Source: Cellvibrionales bacterium UBA4495
GTDB lineage: Bacteria > Pseudomonadota > Gammaproteobacteria > Pseudomonadales > Porticoccaceae
Direction: 5' to 3'
DNA length: 64,000 nucleotides
NCBI GenBank assembly: GCA_002388905.1
Contig: DGNJ01000075.1
Coordinates: 5,685 to 69,684, forward strand
A model generated the notes under the pieces. It was not told the origin of the DNA, ran no database searches, and saw nothing but the letters and a program-made list of their open reading frames with translations. The position numbers and the translations under genes were made by a program. Positions 18,716-27,871 of the stretch are shown here, piece by piece (position 1 is the first letter of the stretch; each line of letters starts with the position of its first letter).

Positions 18716-19261
18716 TTATTTGTAGGGGTCGACCGGTTGCGGCACCTCGATAATGCCGATGTCCTTGAACATGGTCAGTACATCGGAAATCGAGTAGATG
18801 TGGACAATCTTGTCGCCCTCGAACTTCAGCCAGGAGAACCAGGTGACGTTGATTTCATTACCCGACGGCTGAACACCCATGTAGGGGCCGCCCTCGTGTT
18901 TGCCGTAGTGATGGCAGAGTACGCAGATCTCGTCGTCGCCGCTGCCCCAGGCCTTCAGGGTGCGGTAGACACAAGGGGGGAACGTGTTATAGAGCCCCTC
19001 GGGTGACGTCGCCCACTCTTCGAAGGTGCCCAGGTCGGGGCGGTTGGGGTTGTCATAGGTCATTTTTTCCGGATCGCAGAACTCGCGAAGTGCCTTGAAG
19101 TCGCCGCTGTTCAGGGCGTCGTGAACATTCATCCACTGGTTGACCATAAACGCCTGGCGCTCGGTGAGTCCCTTGGTGATTTCGGCACGTTTTTCCTTGG
19201 AAAGCTTGAAATCGTCCAGGGTGAAGTTTTCCATGCCATGGGGCAGGTTATTGCTTTTCAT
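18716..19261 (-). CDS. SnoaL/NTF2-fold protein
   Basis: A 181-residue protein with a helical N-terminus and an NTF2/SnoaL-like cone from about residue 38 (VNQWMNVHDALNSGDFKALREFCDPE). The late segment NVTWFSWLKFEGDKIVHIYSISDV is the typical final strand pair. The fold hosts ketosteroid isomerases, polyketide cyclases and dehydratases, so the class is visible but the reaction is not. It has its own terminator and a long A+T-rich upstream region. At least two other SnoaL-like genes occur in this catabolic region. Confidence 0.7.
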   Translation of the reverse strand: MKSNNLPHGMENFTLDDFKLSKEKRAEITKGLTERQAFMVNQWMNVHDALNSGDFKALREFCDPEKMTYDNPNRPDLGTFEEWATSPEGLYNTFPPCVYRTLKAWGSGDDEICVLCHHYGKHEGGPYMGVQPSGNEINVTWFSWLKFEGDKIVHIYSISDVLTMFKDIGIIEVPQPVDPYK

Positions 19262-19837
19262 CGATTGAATCCTCTTTATGCTTCTTGATAAGACATGTGC
19301 CCCGAAGAGTTTGACGTGTTTCGCTGACTCTTGTACAGGACGATTATGACTGCCCCCTGAAACAACCGGGCATCGAGGCAGGACATCGGACCTTATATGT
19401 TGCCGCTGTCCAGCGAACGCGCCAGCCAGGAGGAATGAAAAATATATATTTTTTTTGGTTCAATATCCAGCACCACGGGCCTGAATTCCTGACTAATCGC
19501 TTTGATGTGTTCAAGATGCGGCATAATTGATTGATTTTTATGATAATTTTCGATTCCGTCGCGGTATTGGAATCATGGCCCCGGGGGGCCGGGGGTATGG
19601 AGTGCCGCTCTGCGGAACGCTGTTGGGATATCCTGACGCATTAGGAGGTGGTTCCCGGTCGGGTTGTGGTGGCTCTTGCATGGGCGGAGGCCCTCGACAA
19701 GAACCTCCGGCGGGCGATCCGCGGGCCGACCGGTATTCCGGTGCGCAGTGGCGCCGGTTGAAAATCCTAATGCAAATGTCTTATATTGAGCCGGGACTCC
19801 GCCCCGGAAACTTAAAACAACCCAACAGGTGTCGTCT
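19262..19837. other. 576-bp intergenic region between divergent genes
   Basis: No convincing gene. It holds an A+T-rich patch with an 8-T run near 19440-19460, and a promoter-like pair for the rightward gene (listed separately). Short ORFs on both strands are Gly/Arg-rich and lack family features. Confidence 0.5.
19758..19787 (+). promoter_or_regulatory. Predicted promoter of the phosphotransferase gene
   Basis: TTGAAA (19758-19763), 18-bp spacer, TATATT (19782-19787), about 50 bases before the start codon at 19838. Confidence 0.45.
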
Positions 19838-20923
19838 ATGACCTCCCCGCGCAACGAACGTCTTCCCCTGGACTACGGCCAGGTGGATGCCCAATGGCTC
19901 ACCCGAACCCTCCAGTCCGCCTATCCCGGCGTGGAGGTCAAAGCGATGGAGGAGGTGGAGTTTATTCCCGGCCACACCACGAAGGCGCGGGTCAGGCTCG
20001 ACCTGAACCAGGCGGGTATCGATGCCGGGCTTCCCGAGCAGGTCTGCCTCAAGGCCAACTGGTCCGGCAATCCCCGCAGCAGTCCCGTCTGTGTCAACGA
20101 GGCCCGGTTTTACAGCACCCTGGCCACCGAAATGCCGGTACCGTCCCCCGCCTGTTATTTCGCCGACTGGGATGACGACGGGGAGGGCCAGCAGGGGTTT
20201 ATAGTGCTTGAAGACCTTATTCCCCTGGGCGGGGAATTCGGCGCATCCGATCGGCCCATCGATGTGGACGACATGGCCAAATCCCTGGAAGGCATGGCCA
20301 TGATGCACGGTCGTTCCTGGGGGCACCCGGAGCTGGACCGGCAGGACTGGTTGCAGACCGCACTGGCTCCGGAAACCACTACCGATGACTACTGGATGAT
20401 GATGCCGGATATCTTCGACGAGCATAACAGCCTGCCGGAGCGTCTCGCCATTTTCCCGCGCTGGATGGCCGAGGACCCCAAGCGCCTTTACAGCGCCTTC
20501 CTGCAATTGCGCGAGCACGAGAGCGCCGACAAAGGTCCCCGCTGCCTGCTGCACGGTGATGCCCACCTGGGCAACAGCTATCGCCGCCCCGACGGTACGC
20601 GGATCTGGTTCGACTGGCAGATTGTGCGCAAGGGCCTGCCCTGGCGGGACCTGACCTATTTCCTGGTGGGGTCACTGAAAGTGGAGGACCGGCGCGCATC
20701 GGACAGAGACCTGATTCGTCATTACCTGGAGCATCTGGCCGCCAATGGCGGGCCCCGGTTCGATTTCGAAAAGGCCTGGGAGGAGGTGTCGCGTATGGTT
20801 GTCTGGGGCCTGGTCGCCTGGCAGTCGAACATAAACCCCCAGCAGGACACCATGAGTTCCCTGGAGCGGTTCTGTTGCGCGGCAAACGATATGGAGACCC
20901 ACCGGTTCTATCGGTTCACGTGA
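19838..20923 (+). CDS. Phosphotransferase of the APH/ecdysteroid-kinase-like group
   Basis: A 361-residue kinase-fold protein. The Brenner motif LLHGDAHLGNSYR (HGDxHxxN) and the following IWFDWQIVRKG (metal-binding Asp) are intact; an N-terminal LDYGQVDAQWLTRTL and GHTTKARV stand where the nucleotide loop is expected. Members of this group in bacterial catabolic clusters phosphorylate small alcohols; some sit beside acyl-CoA dehydrogenase genes. I chose the ATG at 19838 over the GTG at 19829. Substrate unknown. Confidence 0.8.
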   Translation: MTSPRNERLPLDYGQVDAQWLTRTLQSAYPGVEVKAMEEVEFIPGHTTKARVRLDLNQAGIDAGLPEQVCLKANWSGNPRSSPVCVNEARFYSTLATEMPVPSPACYFADWDDDGEGQQGFIVLEDLIPLGGEFGASDRPIDVDDMAKSLEGMAMMHGRSWGHPELDRQDWLQTALAPETTTDDYWMMMPDIFDEHNSLPERLAIFPRWMAEDPKRLYSAFLQLREHESADKGPRCLLHGDAHLGNSYRRPDGTRIWFDWQIVRKGLPWRDLTYFLVGSLKVEDRRASDRDLIRHYLEHLAANGGPRFDFEKAWEEVSRMVVWGLVAWQSNINPQQDTMSSLERFCCAANDMETHRFYRFT

Positions 20924-21088
20924 ATCGCCGCCGGCAAGGCCGGTTTGACGACTAGTCAAATGGAATCCGGGGAAGTGGAGCGGTAACCGGGTAGACTGAA
21001 ACCCTCAGTATGATCGCGACGAAGGAACGGGAGTGACCCCTCCCCTATTAACCGCCATTGCCATAAAAACAGCGACGAGGCTTTAGTG

Positions 21089-23062
21089 ATGAACCATTAC
21101 GAAAATCTGTTCAGTCCGACCAAAATCGGCTCCCTGGAAATTCCCAACCGGGTCTTTATGTCGCCCCACGGTATGGTGGGCCTGGGCATAGGCACGGAAC
21201 AGCAGGTGGGTTATTTCGAGGCCCGCGCCAAAGGCGGTGCAGGGTTTATGGGTATTGCCAGCTGCCAGGTAGTGCCGGCCCCGAAAGTGCCGCCGGGCTG
21301 GTTTATCCGGGCCTACAATCGGGACGACTTGCACGCCATTGAAAAGATTGTCAAAGCCACCCACAAGTGGGGTGCCAGGACTTTTGTCCAGGGTGTCTGG
21401 ATGATGGCCGATTTCAACCAGGCCCAGGCGTCCGGGATCGCGCCCCACACCGTGCTAAGCGACACCCAGCCCCGGTCCATGACCGTTGACGAGATCGGTG
21501 AACTGGTGGAGGCCCACGGTATCGCCGCGCAGAACGCCCGGGATGCCGGGGCGGACGGCTTTGAATTTCCCATCAGCGGTGGCGCCGGACTGCAGAGCTT
21601 CACCTCGCCGCTCTACAATTACCGGGAGGACCGATACGGCGGCAGCCTGGAAAACCGGATGCGCGTCATCGTCGAAATCATCGACAACATCCGGGCCCGT
21701 TGCGGACGGGACTTCGCCCTGGGCATTGCCGTTAATGCCGACGATCACACTCTTGGCGGTGATGGCCTGTCGGAAGGTATCGCCATCTGCAAACTGCTGG
21801 AGGCCACCGGCAAGCTCGACTGGCTGCGTATCACCGCCCGCGGCCAGAAGCCGCAGATGACCCATTACCACTATCCCTCCTCCTATATGTCCGAGGGTAC
21901 CCATCTGTACGCGGCCGGCGCTGTGCGCAAGGCGCTCTCCGGTCTGCCCGTTGTCAGCGGCGGGCGCATGCTCAGTCCCGGGTTCGCCGATCAGGCACTG
22001 GCGGAGGGCATGTGCGATATGGTTTTCGTGGCCCGCTCGGTGATTGCCGATCCGGAGTGGCCCAACAAGGCCCGGGAAGGACAAACCGGGGAGATCCGCA
22101 CCTGCATCGGTGACCTGGAAGGCTGTTTCCTGCGCTCGTGCATCGGCCATCCGGTAGGCTGTACGGTCAACCCGGAGATCGGCCGGGAGCATGAATCCCT
22201 GACGCCCGCCGCAGCCGAAAAGAAAGTGGTTGTCGTGGGCGGCGGCCCGGCGGGCATGCAGGCCGCCATGGTGGCTGCTCAGCGTGGGCACCGGGTGACC
22301 CTGCTGGAAAAACACTACGATTCCCTGGGCGGGCACGTGACCCTGCAGGCGAAACTGCCGGGGCTGGAAGATCGCGCCGAGCTGATTCGCTGGCTCTCCC
22401 TGCAACTGGAAAAACTGGAAGTGGATATCCGCCTGAACACTACGGCGACACCGGAAACCATCGCCGGCCTTGAGCCCGACGCGGTGGTCCTGGCCACCGG
22501 GGCGACCTACTCCCGGGCCGGTATCAGCAGGAACCAACTGGTGCCCATACCGGGACACGAGCTGGGTCATGGCTATGTGATGACCCCCGAGGACCTGCTT
22601 CTCGACAATGCCCGGGTGGGGAACAAAATCGTTGTCTACGACAACACGGCCTACGAGGTCGGTCCTGGTATCGCCGAATACCTGGCGGACCAGGGCAGGG
22701 AGGTTATTTTTGTCACCATCGACAGCGGTCTCGCCATGTCGGTTAAGGAGTTGGGGATCGACAAGGTGATCAGCAAGCGCCTGCTGCCCAGGGTAACCTT
22801 TGTGCCCAGTACCCGTATTACCCGGATCGAGCCCGGCAAGCTCACCCTGGAAAACGTGTATACCGAAGAGGAGAGCACGCTGGAGGATGTCGATAATGTG
22901 GTGCTGGTGACATCCAGGCCCCCGGAGGAATCCCTGTACCATGCGCTGGTGGGACAGGTGTCGGAATTGCACCTGATCGGCGATGCCCGGGAATCCCTGT
23001 GGAGTGTCTTCCAGACCGATGAGGCCATCAAGGATGGTAACCGGGTGGGTATGCTTATCTAG
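21089..23062 (+). CDS. NADH:flavin oxidoreductase, 2,4-dienoyl-CoA-reductase-like (OYE barrel plus FAD/NAD domain)
   Basis: A 657-residue two-part enzyme. Residues 1-350 form the FMN old-yellow-enzyme barrel (IGSLEIPNRVFMSPHGM, DGFEFPISGGAG, RYGGSLENR, DMVFVARSVIADPEW); then a cluster-binding stretch CIGDLEGC...C; then an FAD/NAD domain from about 373 (VVVVGGGPAGMQAA, VVLATGA). Relatives are 2,4-dienoyl-CoA reductases, trimethylamine dehydrogenase and steroid or terpenoid enone reductases. One iron-sulfur ligand position is Asp rather than Cys, with another Cys five residues after the retained one. ATG at 21089 follows GAGG. It is followed by a SnoaL-like gene. Confidence 0.88.
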   Translation: MNHYENLFSPTKIGSLEIPNRVFMSPHGMVGLGIGTEQQVGYFEARAKGGAGFMGIASCQVVPAPKVPPGWFIRAYNRDDLHAIEKIVKATHKWGARTFVQGVWMMADFNQAQASGIAPHTVLSDTQPRSMTVDEIGELVEAHGIAAQNARDAGADGFEFPISGGAGLQSFTSPLYNYREDRYGGSLENRMRVIVEIIDNIRARCGRDFALGIAVNADDHTLGGDGLSEGIAICKLLEATGKLDWLRITARGQKPQMTHYHYPSSYMSEGTHLYAAGAVRKALSGLPVVSGGRMLSPGFADQALAEGMCDMVFVARSVIADPEWPNKAREGQTGEIRTCIGDLEGCFLRSCIGHPVGCTVNPEIGREHESLTPAAAEKKVVVVGGGPAGMQAAMVAAQRGHRVTLLEKHYDSLGGHVTLQAKLPGLEDRAELIRWLSLQLEKLEVDIRLNTTATPETIAGLEPDAVVLATGATYSRAGISRNQLVPIPGHELGHGYVMTPEDLLLDNARVGNKIVVYDNTAYEVGPGIAEYLADQGREVIFVTIDSGLAMSVKELGIDKVISKRLLPRVTFVPSTRITRIEPGKLTLENVYTEEESTLEDVDNVVLVTSRPPEESLYHALVGQVSELHLIGDARESLWSVFQTDEAIKDGNRVGMLI

Positions 23063-23215
23063 CCGGGGCTGTGCGACCCAGGCGAGCCTGCGGGCGAGAG
23101 TCTGGAGGGTGCTTGTGAAGTTTTCACGCCGGTTCACGGCTTCGTGTGTGATGGGTCAAATGTTTTTTACAAACCTTATAATTTAACCAACTCTTGCCCA
23201 AGGGGGTATTTATTT

Positions 23216-23629
23216 ATGTCGCAGGAAGAAACCAATAAGAAGTTGATCGAGCAGTATTTCGACGCTGCCAATGCGCAGGATGAAGAACGCATCCTGGGTT
23301 TCCTGAGCGAGGACTTCAAATTCGAGTCCATGCTTAAAAAGCCGGAGATGTTTCACTTCACCTGGGACCGGGAACCTTTTGCCGCCGCTCCCAGGAACAT
23401 GGCGTCCCAGATGAAAGCGCCGCTCAAGATATGGATTGTCGACATGACCGCGGAAGGTGAAAAGGTTGCCGTCGAGGCGGAATCCATGGGCGAGATGAAA
23501 AGCGGAAAAATCTACAACAATGCCTACCACTTCCTGTTCCGGATCCGTGACGGCAAGATCTATAACGTTCGCGAATACAGTTGCAGCTATACCGCCAATG
23601 ATTGCTTTGGCGACCTGGGCGGCGTGTGA
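23216..23629 (+). CDS. SnoaL-like/NTF2-fold protein
   Basis: A 137-residue NTF2-fold protein (IEQYFDAANAQDEERILGFLSEDFKFE, then YHFLFRIRDGKIYNVREYSC). The pattern matches the SnoaL_3/ketosteroid-isomerase-related group, in which a cone-shaped pocket isomerises or hydrates a small substrate. AGGGGG precedes the ATG at 23216. It follows the dienoyl-CoA-reductase-like gene by 153 bases and could act on the same enone-type intermediate; that link is inference. Confidence 0.75.
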   Translation: MSQEETNKKLIEQYFDAANAQDEERILGFLSEDFKFESMLKKPEMFHFTWDREPFAAAPRNMASQMKAPLKIWIVDMTAEGEKVAVEAESMGEMKSGKIYNNAYHFLFRIRDGKIYNVREYSCSYTANDCFGDLGGV

Positions 23630-23725
23630 CGCCGTCCCTTGTATCTGCGGATCCTAATTAACACTGCTTTTGGCGGCGCCGGAAAGGTGCCTTCGCCAAT
23701 TTAAGTAACAAGCCGCCTCCCGTGT

Positions 23726-23746
23726 GCCCGCGTATAAAACGCGGGC
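23726..23746. repeat. Perfect 8-bp inverted repeat
   Basis: GCCCGCGT/ACGCGGGC around ATAAA. No T-run follows on either strand, so it is not a standard terminator. Confidence 0.6.
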
Positions 23747-23964
23747 CCGGGCTGCGATTTATAAAAGCGCCTGCAACCGGCGACGCGGAACTCCGTAGGC
23801 CTGCCATGGGCCCCTCGACGATTTCGGTCACGCCCTGTGTTGGTGGACAAGATGCCGCAACGAGGGGCGACTCCATGGTTGCTGCAGCCCCCTCCCCGGA
23901 CCAGCTTGCCACCCGTCAAATGAATTGAATCGTGCGCTCAGTAGTCCTTTGTTACTGTTTCAAC

Positions 23965-23981
23965 ATGGGTTTCAAGCCCAT
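23965..23981. promoter_or_regulatory. Operator-like inverted repeat upstream of the SDR gene at 24010
   Basis: ATGGG(N7)CCCAT, with CAAC and ATTTG flanks that extend the symmetry imperfectly. It lies 29 bases before the start codon, where a TetR-type repressor could act. The TetR genes at 26208 and 27064 are candidates. Confidence 0.4.
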
Positions 23982-24009
23982 TTGAGATGAATCAGTTGAA
24001 GGGCTAGCA

Positions 24010-24816
24010 ATGAAAGGTAGATTGAAAGATAAGGTCGCCATTGTTACGGGTTCCGGCGCCAACATTGGCGAAGCTTGTGTGAAGGCAATGGCGGCCGAGG
24101 GCGCCGGTGTTGTCGTCGCGGATATTAATCGCGAAGGCGCGGAGCGGGTTGCCGGCGAAATCAATGCCAATGGCGGTCGGGCGATGGCTCGCTATGTAGA
24201 CCTGCTGGATGAAAACAGTGTCAAGAACCTGGTCAAGGACACGCTTGAGCACTTTGGTCGCATAGATATTCTCCACAACAATGCGGCCAATACACAAGCC
24301 GCACAGATGGCTGCCGACGCCGGCATTACTGACCTGGAATGTTCGGTCTGGGACGCCGCCTTTGCCGTCAATGCCCGCGGCACCATGTTGATGACCAAGC
24401 ACTGTGTGCCGGCGATGATCGAAGCGGGTGGCGGTAGCATTATTAACACCAGTTCCGGTGTGTCCATCCTGGGAGATATTTTCACGCCCGCGTACTCCGC
24501 TTCGAAAGGCGCCGTTAACTCGTTTACCCGCAACACAGCCACTCAGTATGGCAAGAAAAATATTCGCTGTAACGCGCTGTTACCCGGATTGATTCTCACC
24601 GACCTTTCCAGGTCCATGGTGCCGGAAGAGCAACTGGCCATGCTCGAAAAACACACATTGCTGCCGCGTTTGGGCAACCCCGATGATATTGCCCGTATGG
24701 TGGTGTTTCTGGCCTCTGATGAAGCCAGTTTCGTAACCGGACAGATTCTTGCTGTTGATGGCGGTATCTCCACTCATCAACCTTTCGTGGGCGATGTCCT
24801 GCAAAGCATGGCGTGA
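24010..24816 (+). CDS. SDR-family dehydrogenase
   Basis: A 268-residue classical SDR: TGSGANIG cofactor motif (14-21), VVADIN with the Asp that favours NAD, NNAA in place of NNAG, catalytic Ser in INTSSGVSI, YSASK as the Tyr-Lys pair, and the C-terminal LAVDGGIS typical of 3-oxoacyl-ACP-reductase-like members. It probably oxidises the alcohol made by the P450 encoded 58 bases downstream; the pairing is a common catabolic arrangement but the substrate is unknown. Confidence 0.88.
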   Translation: MKGRLKDKVAIVTGSGANIGEACVKAMAAEGAGVVVADINREGAERVAGEINANGGRAMARYVDLLDENSVKNLVKDTLEHFGRIDILHNNAANTQAAQMAADAGITDLECSVWDAAFAVNARGTMLMTKHCVPAMIEAGGGSIINTSSGVSILGDIFTPAYSASKGAVNSFTRNTATQYGKKNIRCNALLPGLILTDLSRSMVPEEQLAMLEKHTLLPRLGNPDDIARMVVFLASDEASFVTGQILAVDGGISTHQPFVGDVLQSMA

Positions 24817-24874
24817 TGATGTCCAACATTCACTGTAAAGGGTAACTGACAAGCGAGAAAGAGAGGAATATATC

Positions 24875-26125
24875 ATGACAACTGAAGCCAGCCTGGAAGC
24901 GCCGGTGATCCCTCCACTGGATGAGTCGAATTTCATTGATGTTGATTTATTCAGTCAGGAAATGAAGGCGAATCCCATTCCCCGGTTTCTGGAATGGGCC
25001 AAAAGGCCCCCGTTCTATGTGATGATCAATGGCCGTCCCAATGCGGTTATCTGTCGACACCAACAGGTCAAGTGGGCGTTTTCCGATTACGAAACCATCA
25101 ACGGTGCGCCCCAGCCGGGTTCCGGCGCCGATATGTTCGATTACTTTAACGGCCTGCCGATTCTCACCGACCTGAGTCCGCCGGAGCACACCAGAATGCG
25201 CCGTCTGATTCAGCCTGGCTTTACCCCACGGCAGGTCCAAAAATATGAGGAGGGTGTCAATGAGTTGGTGGATCAGATGATCGCCAAGGTCGAACCCCAG
25301 GGCGGTTTCGACATGATTAGTGAGTTCGCCGCACCGTTGATGTATCAGCTCCTGCTTGGCTATGTGTTGGCCTTGCCCCGGGAAGATTGGCATATTTTCA
25401 CGACCTTGAATGACTCCCTTGAGCTCGTGGCGACGGTTCCGGAAGGTGCACCAAAGCCCCAGGCCTATATGGACGCCTATAACGCCGCCTATGGCTACTG
25501 CGAAAGATTAATTGAGAAGCGCCGTAGCGAGCCGTCCAGGGATGACCTGATTGGCGGTATCATCGCCGCTCATGACGTGGAAGGCAGCCTGTCGACGGAA
25601 GAGTTGTTTTCATCGCTGATACAACTGTTTACCGGAGGGCTGGGCACCGTGATTGCGACTCTTGGCCTGTGCAGCCTTCGTCTGTGTCGTCATCCCGACC
25701 AGTTGAAGCTGCTACAGAAAGATCCATCGTTGATCAACAGCGCGATTGAGGAGTGCCTGCGGGTCGATTCCCTGGGTAATTTCCGTCACCGCTTCGTGGT
25801 CAAGGATTGTGTAGTCGACGGGGTACCGCTTTATCGTGGCATGGTCGTCCATATTTCCATGGGTGCTTCCAACTATGATCCGGATTTTTTCCCTGATCCG
25901 GGAAAATTTGATATTACCCGCAACCCAAAGGATATCAGCACGTTTGGTCATGCGACTCACTTCTGTATCGGCAACGTGCTCGCCAGGAAAGTGCTGCGGC
26001 GGGTGATTGGCAAGCTCGTTGAGCGCTTCCCGAATTTCCGACTTGAAGATCCAGAGGCGACAGTGGGTTATGGCGGTATGCCCACCGAACGCTTCCCGCT
26101 GGAGGTAAGGTTGCGGATTGATTGA
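24875..26125 (+). CDS. Cytochrome P450 with atypical I-helix
   Basis: A 416-residue soluble bacterial P450. The haem-ligand cysteine is C364 in FGHATHFCIGNVLAR, and the ExxR helix reads EECLR (E293, R296). The I-helix, normally A-G-x-D/E-T, reads GGLGT (254-258): the acid that relays protons for oxygen activation is Gly257 while the Thr is kept. PPEHTRMRRLIQPGF in the C-helix is normal. GAGAGGA precedes the ATG. No ferredoxin or reductase gene is seen in the window. It is preceded by an SDR and followed by a convergent TetR gene. Confidence 0.93.
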   Translation: MTTEASLEAPVIPPLDESNFIDVDLFSQEMKANPIPRFLEWAKRPPFYVMINGRPNAVICRHQQVKWAFSDYETINGAPQPGSGADMFDYFNGLPILTDLSPPEHTRMRRLIQPGFTPRQVQKYEEGVNELVDQMIAKVEPQGGFDMISEFAAPLMYQLLLGYVLALPREDWHIFTTLNDSLELVATVPEGAPKPQAYMDAYNAAYGYCERLIEKRRSEPSRDDLIGGIIAAHDVEGSLSTEELFSSLIQLFTGGLGTVIATLGLCSLRLCRHPDQLKLLQKDPSLINSAIEECLRVDSLGNFRHRFVVKDCVVDGVPLYRGMVVHISMGASNYDPDFFPDPGKFDITRNPKDISTFGHATHFCIGNVLARKVLRRVIGKLVERFPNFRLEDPEATVGYGGMPTERFPLEVRLRID

Positions 26126-26207
26126 TAGTGTTTGTTGCACAGTGATCGCTACGCTGCTGATTTGTCAGGACTAAGAACGGAGAGCGGTTCCTGGACACTC
26201 CCACCCG

Positions 26208-26861
26208 TCAGGGTCTGAGGGCATCGAGCACAAAGGTAGTGACGATGGATCGCCACGACTCTATGCCATTGAGGCTGGTGAAATCGATACCCGATATTTC
26301 CGGCATGATTTTCTCGTTGAGAAAACAGCCAGCGGTGAGGTTGAAAATCATCCAGAAAACCACGTGAGGGTCCAGCCCAGGCTTGAAAACGCCTTCCTTT
26401 TCACCGCGGGCGAGTATAGGGGCGACAACTTCGCTGAGCACGATACGCATGGTTGGCAAATAGTGGGAAGCGACACTGATATGTTCCCCCTCATGCAATG
26501 CCTGGTCGAGCGCAAAGGTTCGGTATTCGGGATGCTTCATAAAACCCTGGAACAGGGTCTCGATGACAAGACTGATGGCATCACGGGGGGGATGATTCCT
26601 GTAGGCTTCAACCTCGGAAAGAATTTCCATGTCTCTGGATACGGTCTCCAATACTGCCCTGTAAAGATCGTCCTTGGTTTTGAAGTAGTGATAAACCAGT
26701 TGTTTGGTGACACCGGCGTCCCGTGCGATTTTCTCGACACGTGCTCCATCGATACCCCGCAGGGCGATTTCGGCACTGGCCGCGTACAGGATCCGGTCTA
26801 TTGTCGATGATTTTTTCATGGGTGCTCGGGAGTCAGGCAGGGGGTCGTCGAGAAATACCAT
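26208..26861 (-). CDS. TetR-family regulator
   Basis: A 217-residue TetR repressor-like protein. The helix-turn-helix spans about 20-62 (ILYAASAEIALRGIDGARVEKIARDAGVTKQLVYHYFKTKDDLY). The ligand domain is of the type with a C-terminal TetR_C cap (DPHVVFWMIFNLTAGCFLNE). A second possible start (MKKSST) at 26819 would shorten it by 14 residues and match most family N-termini; neither start has a clear ribosome-binding site. It converges on the P450 gene and probably controls the local oxidation genes. Confidence 0.88.
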   Translation of the reverse strand: MVFLDDPLPDSRAPMKKSSTIDRILYAASAEIALRGIDGARVEKIARDAGVTKQLVYHYFKTKDDLYRAVLETVSRDMEILSEVEAYRNHPPRDAISLVIETLFQGFMKHPEYRTFALDQALHEGEHISVASHYLPTMRIVLSEVVAPILARGEKEGVFKPGLDPHVVFWMIFNLTAGCFLNEKIMPEISGIDFTSLNGIESWRSIVTTFVLDALRP

Positions 26862-27063
26862 TGATTATCAGGAGTCGGATTTTACCTTATTGTACCTGGA
26901 TAAGAAGGTGTGAAAGCATAGGTAAGATCCATGAATGAGTTTGCAGTGCTAATGATGCCAGGTCAGAGGGTCTGTCCACCATTTCGCCGGCGGTAAAATG
27001 GAACCGGCACGTAAGCCGCCTTGCGATGGCTTCCGGCAAAAATGAGTTGTAATTGGCATTTTT

Positions 27064-27714
27064 TCAGCGCTGCCAACCTTTGACCAACATATCGCGCAAG
27101 GTTATTGCGCGCTCTTTCGAAAGTATTTCCTGGTTTTCGGGCTCCGAAAGCAGAAAATCGAAGCCACCTAGAGCCAGAATCGTTAAGTCGTGTGCAGCTT
27201 GTGTGGTGTCGTCTATTGACAACGCATTAGCAGTGGCAGCCTCCCGCAAATACTTTGCGACTGGCTTCATCATCTTCCGAAATTCGCCGTGCATTGCCGA
27301 AGCAATCTCAGGAAAACGCTGAGCTTCAGCGATCAGTAGCCGTGTCAGGCTCCGGATATCGGAATCGGCGGCCAATTCCTGGATATGTCTGATAATCGTG
27401 AGGACTGCCTGTTCAAACGAAGCTTCTCTGTTGACCTCGATATCGACCTGCTCATGAACATTGGCCAGACCGAATTTTGCGGCCTCCTCGAACACCACTT
27501 CCTTGGTACGAAACTGCAGGTAAATGGTGTTTTTGCTGACACCGGCGCGCTTGGCAATTCCCTCAATCGAGCTTCCTCCAAAACCCTTTTCGCGGAATAC
27601 AGCCAGGGCACAGGTAAGAATCTCCTCCCTGACCTGATTCGCCATGGCCTGGGGCGGGCGCCCCCTGGGACGTCCTTTAATGGTCTTCTCTGGTGTTGTG
27701 TGGTTTGTGTTCAT
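27064..27714 (-). CDS. TetR-family regulator with tandem operators in its divergent promoter region
   Basis: A 216-residue TetR protein with a basic N-terminal arm (KGRPRGRPPQA) and helix-turn-helix at about 28-75 (EEILTCALAVFREKGFGGSSIEGIAKRAGVSKNTIYLQFRTKE). The C-terminal part resembles the AefR-like group. It is divergent from the SDR/P450 pair at 27872-29926; two near-identical 22-bp palindromes lie in the 157-bp spacer (27768-27817), so it very likely represses that pair and itself. Confidence 0.9.
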   Translation of the reverse strand: MNTNHTTPEKTIKGRPRGRPPQAMANQVREEILTCALAVFREKGFGGSSIEGIAKRAGVSKNTIYLQFRTKEVVFEEAAKFGLANVHEQVDIEVNREASFEQAVLTIIRHIQELAADSDIRSLTRLLIAEAQRFPEIASAMHGEFRKMMKPVAKYLREAATANALSIDDTTQAAHDLTILALGGFDFLLSEPENQEILSKERAITLRDMLVKGWQR

Positions 27715-27767
27715 TGCCTACGTCTATAGGGGTATTGGTTCGGCTTAAAGCATGTACGATTGCACTT

Positions 27768-27789
27768 AATAGGACGACATCGTACTATT
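27768..27789. promoter_or_regulatory. TetR operator, copy 1
   Basis: A 22-bp imperfect palindrome. Its left arm AATAGGACGAC and the complement of its right arm AATAGTACGAT agree at 9 of 11 positions. It shares its right arm exactly with copy 2. Confidence 0.7.
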
Positions 27790-27795
27790 GCTTTT

Positions 27796-27817
27796 AATAG
27801 AGCGTTATCGTACTATT
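27796..27817. promoter_or_regulatory. TetR operator, copy 2
   Basis: A second 22-bp site with arms AATAG... and ...ATCGTACTATT, 28 bp (centre to centre) from copy 1, about 55 bases before the SDR start. Confidence 0.68.
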
Positions 27818-27871
27818 TTTTGGTGGCGAGTATCTGCTTCCAGTAAACAGGCGGTTCATGGGTATAAGTGT

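Larger units (their letters stand above)
23630..24009. other. 380-bp intergenic region with two inverted repeats
   Basis: No gene supported. It contains the hairpin at 23726-23746 and the operator-like repeat at 23965-23981. From here to about 31.5 kb the sequence looks less G+C-rich than its flanks by eye. Confidence 0.5.

Noticed and set aside
21455-23137. 560-codon minus-strand ORF opposite the dienoyl-CoA-reductase-like gene
   Set aside because: Shadow frame without any domain.
23726-23746. Terminator for the SnoaL-like gene at 23216
   Set aside because: Good stem but no T-run on either strand and nearly 100 bases past the stop.
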